Assembly: GCA_947461325.1 (NCBI GenBank)
Contig: CANHLD010000048.1
Location: forward strand, 1 to 10,852
Direction of reading: 5' to 3'
DNA length: 10,852 bases
Source: Comamonadaceae bacterium
GTDB taxonomy: Bacteria > Pseudomonadota > Gammaproteobacteria > Burkholderiales > Burkholderiaceae_C
Shown here: in pieces, positions 6,604 to 10,852 of the stretch
Position numbering within the stretch: position 1 is the first letter of the stretch
Layout: the number at the start of each line of letters is the position of its first letter
Made by a program: the position numbers and the translations under genes
Notes under the pieces: model-generated
Told to the model about the DNA's origin: nothing
The model's database searches: none
Seen by the model: the letters and a program-made list of their open reading frames with translations, nothing else

Positions 6604-8232
6604 ATGGACACAGTGATTGCAGATAAATGGCTTGAATCCGTCTTTCGTGGTTTGCAGCATCCCGATCAAGGCTTGCCTGTCGTGTCTGTTGCGCGAAGCC
6701 CGCAGCAGCAGAGATTGGCGATTACGCCATTTGGTTTGTCATTGCCGCACAGTTTGTCGCAACAGCTTTCAGGCGTGCTCCAGGGTGACTATCAGCCGGT
6801 AGATTTATTGTGCATGGTGGCACACGCCAAAGCCCACTTAAAGCATTCCGCTTTTTTTCAGCCTGTCGGTAAATTCAAACATCTATCGCTTGCACTCATA
6901 TCTTTGCTGGAAGATGAAAGGGTGGAGCGATTGATCAATGACGACATTGAAGGCATTGGGGCCGTATTCACGTCGCGCATGGATACAGAACAGGCATTGG
7001 GTATCGGAGGCGTCGAAACCCAGTTGGCCAAAATGTCGGTGTGTTTGAACCGCAGACACAATGTGTATGAAGATTATTGGTGCGGTAAAGCGCTGGACAT
7101 GTATGAGCAGGCCTTGAGCAACGGCGGTGGCTTTGCTGCATTGCGCGAGGCAGGGTCGATATTGGCCAATGACCTCGGTCAGATGCGTTATCGTTTTGAC
7201 CACACGAAATATGCGGTCTGGCCGGCTTACCGTGATGACAACTCCATCCTTTGGACAGATGCTGCGGCAGAGCAAAAAGTGCAAGAAACCATCTCTCATT
7301 CACGCAGCAGTTCAGTCTCAGAGGAAGACCTGCCTCCCAAAGAAGAGAAACTGATTTTTTACTATGACGAATGGAATGCCCATACGCAAAACCTGAATAA
7401 GGCTTTTGTCACTGTAAACCATTCGGGCTTGTTGCCGGCCTCTGGCTTAGAGCGTGTGCCCCTTCGTGATGCACATACGGCATATTTGAAATCCCGCAGA
7501 AAAAGGGCTATGCGTGGTGAATTCAAGTTATCAGTCGATTCAAGCGAACAACTTTGGCTTGACAAAGCCATTGAGCGAAACATCGATTTGCGTTGCCATA
7601 TTTCACCGAATGAAAATATTTTTCAGCAATGGCAAAGACAGCAATTGAGTGCAGGCGTGATGGTTCTGATCGATGCATCAGAATCTGCCAACGACCGCAT
7701 CGCAGGCAGCTTCACCAGCATTCTTGATCTGGAAAAAAAAGCCATTACCTACCTGGCAGATTTTTTTCAATCATCGCGTATTCCTTTTGCCATATCGAGT
7801 TTTCATTCCAATACCAAAGACGATGTCAGTATTACCCTTCACAAGGATTTTGTGTCGCCATGGTCTGACACCCAGCGCAAAGCTTTGCAAGGATTGCAGG
7901 CTCACTATTCCACCAGACTGGGCGCCGCCCTGCGGCATATGAACAGTTTGTGTTCAAACCGTTTACAGCAACCCATGGTGTTGGTGTTGACAGACGGGGT
8001 GCCCAGTGATGTCGATTGCCCAGATGAAAATTATTTATGGCAAGACAGCCAATTTGCAGTGGCTCAATTGAAAGAAGAAGGCACCAGTGTGATGTGCTTG
8101 AAAATAGGCGCTTCGCAGGCAAAGATTTGCCAGCAAATCTTTGGTGTGTCGCAAACTGTGTTTTGCGAGGCGGATAAAATTGAATTAGCTATACGCAATG
8201 TTTTAAAAAAAATAAGAAAGACTATTCCATGA
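6604..8232 (+). CDS. von Willebrand A domain protein, CbbO/NorD-like
   Basis: 542-residue protein with an N-terminal helical region containing cysteines and charged residues, an acidic low-complexity linker (about residues 230-255, SEEDLPPKEEK), a FYYDEWNAHT segment resembling the YxEWD element of NorD/CbbO, and a C-terminal VWA domain. The metal-ion-dependent adhesion site is intact: DASES (Asp357, Ser359, Ser361), Thr437 in STRLGAALRH, and Asp464 in LTDGVPSDVD. In CbbO and NorD this domain binds the AAA+ ring to the client enzyme. It is shorter than typical NorD or CbbO proteins. ATG 6604 is chosen, 10 bases after the previous stop; an in-frame ATG at 6526 would overlap the ATPase gene and add an unrelated tail. 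The stop overlaps the amiC start as ATGA. The client is inferred to be an amide-pathway protein. Confidence 0.88.
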   Translation: MDTVIADKWLESVFRGLQHPDQGLPVVSVARSPQQQRLAITPFGLSLPHSLSQQLSGVLQGDYQPVDLLCMVAHAKAHLKHSAFFQPVGKFKHLSLALISLLEDERVERLINDDIEGIGAVFTSRMDTEQALGIGGVETQLAKMSVCLNRRHNVYEDYWCGKALDMYEQALSNGGGFAALREAGSILANDLGQMRYRFDHTKYAVWPAYRDDNSILWTDAAAEQKVQETISHSRSSSVSEEDLPPKEEKLIFYYDEWNAHTQNLNKAFVTVNHSGLLPASGLERVPLRDAHTAYLKSRRKRAMRGEFKLSVDSSEQLWLDKAIERNIDLRCHISPNENIFQQWQRQQLSAGVMVLIDASESANDRIAGSFTSILDLEKKAITYLADFFQSSRIPFAISSFHSNTKDDVSITLHKDFVSPWSDTQRKALQGLQAHYSTRLGAALRHMNSLCSNRLQQPMVLVLTDGVPSDVDCPDENYLWQDSQFAVAQLKEEGTSVMCLKIGASQAKICQQIFGVSQTVFCEADKIELAIRNVLKKIRKTIP

Positions 8233-9344
8233 AGACCGTTATTCCTGTGGGCGTACTTTTCTCGCAAACAGGTGCTACATCCGTGATTGAGAAAACACAG
8301 CTACATGCCACCTTGCTTGCGATTGAAGAGGCCAATGGTCTGTTATCAACCCATGGTTTAGAAATTAAACCTTTTTATATGGATCCCAGGTCAGATCCAT
8401 TTCTTTTTTCTTCAATGAGTGAGAAGTTGATTGCTGAGCAGGGTGTGACGGTCATCTTCGGTTGCTACACATCCATTAGCCGCAAGTCAGTGCTGCCGGT
8501 GATTGAAAAACACAATAAATTGCTTTTCTACCCCACCTTGTATGAAGGCTTTGAGTTTTCACCGAATGTCATTTATACCGGCGCGTGCCCGAATCAAAAC
8601 ATCATCATCTTGGCTGAATTCATGTTCTCCAAGTTTGGCAAAAATTGTTATTTGGTCGGTTCTGACTATGTTTACCCCTACGAGTCCAACCGGATCATGA
8701 AAGATATGGTCAACGGATTCGGCGGGAAAATCATGGGTGAGCATTACCTCAGCCTAGAGGCTTCCCATGCTGAATTTAGACCTGTGCTGGATGACATTGC
8801 CGCGTGTCAGCCTGACTTTATTTTTTCAACTGTGGTGGGTTCGTCCACAGCCGCTTTGTATGAAACGTATGCACAAGCTGGTTTGCAGCCGCTGACTTTG
8901 CCAATAGCCAGTTTGACAACATCTGAGGCTGAGTTGGCGAGCATGCAACCCTTTGCCAGAGCAGACCACTTCACCGCTGCACCTTTCTTTGCCTCAATGC
9001 TCAAGCATTCACCCGTGCCATCGTGGCAGCAATTAGCTACCCACACCAGTGAAGTGCCTATTAATCAATGCTGGGAATCGGCCTATTTTCAAGTTATGCT
9101 GTTTGCCAAAGCACTCGTTGAGGCTGGGGACATACATACAGAAAGTTTGCTTAAAGTATTGCGCGGTATGGAAGTCGAGGCGCCCCAGGGGCGTGTGCGC
9201 ATTGACCCTGACAACAACCATTGCTGGGTGTATTCGCGCATCGGCAAATCCAGGGCTGATGGTGATTTTGAAATTGTGAAGGAATCCAAGAGGACAGTGC
9301 GGCCTGACCCGTATTTGATGTCCTATGCTATTTCTGCTTTGTAG
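8229..9344 (+). CDS. amiC: Cytoplasmic amide sensor / negative regulator of AmiR
   Basis: 371-residue protein with the periplasmic-binding-protein fold but no signal peptide, as in AmiC of Pseudomonas (about 385 residues). In that system AmiC binds amides in the cytoplasm and holds AmiR inactive until an inducing amide is bound. Conserved pocket elements are GCYTS (78-82), YPTLYEGFE (101-109), TGACPNQN (117-124), GSDYVYP (144-150), STVVGSST (200-207), SLTTSEAE (228-235), APQGRVRID (318-326), and the RPDPY close to the C-terminus, all recognisable in Pseudomonas AmiC. It overlaps the VWA gene by four bases, so translational coupling is likely, and amiR follows 63 bases later. The protein is also a paralogue of the two exported binding proteins in this window. 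Confidence 0.93.
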   Translation: MKTVIPVGVLFSQTGATSVIEKTQLHATLLAIEEANGLLSTHGLEIKPFYMDPRSDPFLFSSMSEKLIAEQGVTVIFGCYTSISRKSVLPVIEKHNKLLFYPTLYEGFEFSPNVIYTGACPNQNIIILAEFMFSKFGKNCYLVGSDYVYPYESNRIMKDMVNGFGGKIMGEHYLSLEASHAEFRPVLDDIAACQPDFIFSTVVGSSTAALYETYAQAGLQPLTLPIASLTTSEAELASMQPFARADHFTAAPFFASMLKHSPVPSWQQLATHTSEVPINQCWESAYFQVMLFAKALVEAGDIHTESLLKVLRGMEVEAPQGRVRIDPDNNHCWVYSRIGKSRADGDFEIVKESKRTVRPDPYLMSYAISAL

Positions 9345-9407
9345 TTTCCACTTGGACAGTTTGTATTTTTCGTCGCCTTTGTAGATTGTTTTCATCAGGG
9401 AGGACTT

Positions 9408-10085
9408 ATGGAACAGCGAGATGTTGTTGCAGGTTTGCGCCAAATGCAGGTGGGACTGTGCCATCCGATCGGTGCTGAATGCCGTTTGATCTCGCAGCAA
9501 CTTGAGCGACTAGGCATGACATACAACCAAGTATGGCCCCCTGTAATGAGTGATTTGCTCGGCGTCGATTTGGTGGTGCTGGCGCTGGTGCCCGAGGCCT
9601 TTATCAAGATTGACAAGGCCTTGCTTCAAACTTTGAAAAATAAAATCGTTGTGTCTGTGTTGCAGTTTGAAAGCCCCACTGTGCTTGATTTGGCTTGTCA
9701 GTTGAATTCATCATCTCTGTTGTTTTCGCCGGTCAAACCATTTGGTGTGTTGTCAGCCATTGTGCTGGCAGTCAACCAGCACAAGGTGCGTGAAGATTTG
9801 TTAAAGCGCATCAATAAGCTGGAAGGTCGGGTTGAATCTGTTCGCATCATTGAACAAGCCAAGCGCTTTCTCATGGACACCAGCGGTATCAGCGATACCG
9901 AGGCTTTCAAGATCATTCGCAATCGCTCGATGGATAAACGGTGCTCAATAGAGGATGTCGCGCACAGCATCATCACGGCCAAGGATGCACTTGAGTCTGC
10001 GCTGGGCGAAAACTCTCCGGTCAGTGGCGCTCACAAGACTGAGTCCAAGCCCAAAGTGGCGGGGTCTGTGGTTCGTATCAAATAA
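9408..10085 (+). CDS. amiR: ANTAR-domain transcription antiterminator
   Basis: 225-residue RNA-binding regulator. AmiR prevents termination in the amidase operon leader by binding the nascent RNA, and is silenced by the AmiC complex. Residues 1-120 are a pseudo-receiver: the phosphoacceptor position after the DLVVL strand is Ala59, not Asp, while the KPF near the last strand (Lys110) remains. A coiled coil (about 125-150) leads into the ANTAR domain (about 130-192), with the family AKRFLM motif (151-156), the SDTEAF helix (162-167), RNRSM (171-175) and IEDVAHSII (181-189). The 32-residue tail after the domain, rich in Lys and Ser, is absent from Pseudomonas AmiR (about 196 residues). A strong ribosome site, GGGAGG (9398-9403), precedes the ATG. 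The target leader is presumably upstream of position 5. Confidence 0.93.
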   Translation: MEQRDVVAGLRQMQVGLCHPIGAECRLISQQLERLGMTYNQVWPPVMSDLLGVDLVVLALVPEAFIKIDKALLQTLKNKIVVSVLQFESPTVLDLACQLNSSSLLFSPVKPFGVLSAIVLAVNQHKVREDLLKRINKLEGRVESVRIIEQAKRFLMDTSGISDTEAFKIIRNRSMDKRCSIEDVAHSIITAKDALESALGENSPVSGAHKTESKPKVAGSVVRIK

Positions 10086-10192
10086 AAAAATTCAGGCATT
10101 GTGAATTCAGCACTGATTTGGCGCTGAGTTACTTTGGCGCACCTCCATAGGGCTCAAATTCGGTGCAGTTTTAGATACTTCAGCTACTTTCA

Positions 10193-10209
10193 TGCACTTG
10201 AATAGTTCA
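10193..10209 (+). promoter_or_regulatory. Candidate NtrC-binding site
   Basis: TGCACT-N5-AGTTCA resembles the NtrC palindrome TGCACC-N5-GGTGCA at 9 of 12 arm positions. A second half-site, GGTGCA, lies at 10162-10167 with a poor left arm, so it could be a partial second site. They sit about 54 and 96 bases upstream of the predicted start, roughly where activators of sigma-54 promoters bind. Support is modest because the arms are imperfect. Confidence 0.35.
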
Positions 10210-10227
10210 AAACATTGATTTTTTTAG

Positions 10228-10244
10228 TTGGCACAAGGCTTGCA
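10228..10244 (+). promoter_or_regulatory. Sigma-54 promoter (-24/-12) of urtA
   Basis: TTGGCACAAGGCTTGCA matches the RpoN consensus YTGGCACGRNNNTTGCW at every position except the G after CAC. The invariant GG (10230-10231) and GC (10242-10243) are exactly ten bases apart. Transcription would start near 10255, leaving a leader of about 58 bases before urtA. This ties urea uptake to nitrogen limitation through an NtrC-type activator. Confidence 0.85.
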
Positions 10245-10255
10245 AAGGTAGTTGG

Positions 10256-10273
10256 CGCAGCCCACAAGGCGCG
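10256..10273 (+). other. Leader hairpin followed by a T-rich tract
   Basis: In the predicted urtA leader, CGC (10256-10258) pairs with GCG (10271-10273) and GCC (10260-10262) with GGC (10268-10270), with A10259 bulged and a five-base loop. TTTCTTCT (10274-10281) follows. This resembles a weak intrinsic terminator or attenuator, placed at the very start of the message. It does not show the hexaloop pair with A1 and G4 known for ANTAR target RNAs, so control by AmiR is speculative. Confidence 0.3.
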
Positions 10274-10312
10274 TTTCTTCTAACCCTTGATTGAAAATTT
10301 GGAGCCCCTCGC

Positions 10313-10852
10313 ATGTTTAACCGTCGCTTTCATTTAAAAACCCTGGTCGCTGCAGCTGCAGTCGCCAGCGGCTCTTTGTATATGACCGCTGTCCAAGCTG
10401 CAGACACCATCAAAGTTGGTGTGTTGCATAGTTTGTCAGGCACCATGGCCATTTCTGAAACAGTGTTGAAAGACACCGTCCTCATGGCCATCGACGAAAT
10501 CAACGCCAAAGGCGGCGTTCTGGGTAAAAAGCTCGAACCTGTGATTGTTGACCCGGCTTCTAACTGGCCTTTGTTTGCTGAAAAAACCAAGCAGTTGCTC
10601 GGCCAAGACAAAGTCGCCGTGATCTTCGGTTGCTGGACTTCTGTCTCACGCAAATCTGTATTGCCAGTGGTTGAAGAAATGAACGGTTTGCTGTTCTATC
10701 CCGTGCAGTACGAAGGCGAAGAGTTGTCTAAGAACGTGTTCTACACAGGTGCTGCGCCTAACCAGCAAGCGATTCCTGCAGTGGACTATTTGATGAGCAA
10801 AGACGGCGGTGCAGCCAAGCGCTGGGTGCTGCTGGGCACTGACTATGTGTAC
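10313..10852 (+). CDS. urtA: Urea-binding protein UrtA, N-terminal part, cut by the window edge
   Basis: The first 180 residues of an exported binding protein, open at the right edge. Residues 1-30 are a Sec-type signal peptide with a weak twin-arginine look (NRRFHLK) and a cleavage site near VQA-A. The mature part has the UrtA hallmarks GCWTSVSRK (106-114), YPVQYEGEE (129-137), TGAAPNQQ (145-152) and GTDYVY (175-180). The Trp in GCW and the VQYEGEE segment distinguish it from the amide-type protein at the left end and from AmiC. GGAG (10301-10304) lies 8 bases before the ATG. It is expected to head a urea importer operon, perhaps with urease genes, beyond the window. Confidence 0.93.
   Translation, partial: MFNRRFHLKTLVAAAAVASGSLYMTAVQAADTIKVGVLHSLSGTMAISETVLKDTVLMAIDEINAKGGVLGKKLEPVIVDPASNWPLFAEKTKQLLGQDKVAVIFGCWTSVSRKSVLPVVEEMNGLLFYPVQYEGEELSKNVFYTGAAPNQQAIPAVDYLMSKDGGAAKRWVLLGTDYVY

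Noticed and set aside
9352..9387. Sigma-70 promoter between amiC and amiR
   Set aside because: TTGGACA and TAGATT are about 23 bases apart, too far for a standard promoter.
10084..10107. AATTCA/TGAATT hairpin beside an A-run as a terminator for amiR
   Set aside because: The T-run lies on the wrong side for + strand transcription; it would work only leftward, where no gene ends, and the stem is AT-rich and only 6 bp.
1..10852. CRISPR arrays, insertion sequences, tRNA or rRNA genes
   Set aside because: No repeat-spacer pattern, transposase, terminal inverted repeats or RNA gene signatures were seen; the region is densely filled by collinear genes.

Overview
The window reads as one chromosomal nitrogen-acquisition locus of a Gram-negative proteobacterium, probably a betaproteobacterium. 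This rests on gene content, the moderate GC content by eye, and the sigma-54 promoter near the right edge; the exact genus cannot be told from the sequence. All genes lie on the + strand and are tightly packed, as in a long operon.

Positions 5-4654 encode a complete ABC importer of the branched-chain amino acid/urea/amide class. It has a periplasmic binding protein with a twin-arginine-like signal, two permeases and two ATPases, in the order SBP, UrtB-like, UrtC-like, UrtD-like, UrtE-like. The two ATPases look like UrtD and UrtE, but the neighbouring genes argue that the substrate is a short-chain amide (compare FmdDEF of Methylophilus) rather than only urea.

Positions 4675-5712 encode AmiE, the aliphatic amidase, with its full catalytic set (Glu59, Lys134, Cys166, plus Glu142). 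It is followed by a MoxR-type AAA+ ATPase of the CbbQ/NirQ/NorQ family (5808-6593) and a CbbO/NorD-like von Willebrand A protein (6604-8232). Then come AmiC, a cytoplasmic amide sensor (8229-9344), and AmiR, an ANTAR-domain RNA-binding antiterminator with a pseudo-receiver domain (9408-10085). This resembles the Pseudomonas amiEBCRS operon with two changes: an AAA+/VWA pair sits where AmiB would be, and the AmiS channel is absent from the window, replaced in effect by the upstream ABC importer.

After a 227-bp intergenic region with a near-perfect sigma-54 promoter, possible NtrC sites and a leader hairpin, a second transport operon begins with a genuine UrtA urea-binding protein, cut by the right edge.

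Inferred working model: the ABC importer brings in amides, AmiE hydrolyses them to ammonia and a carboxylate, AmiC releases AmiR when amide is bound, and AmiR prevents termination in the operon leader (off the left edge). The AAA+/VWA pair has no known role in amide use and is the most interesting unexplained part. Two strong hairpins follow the binding-protein gene and the amidase gene, the two products a cell would need in excess, and may stabilise those mRNA segments.
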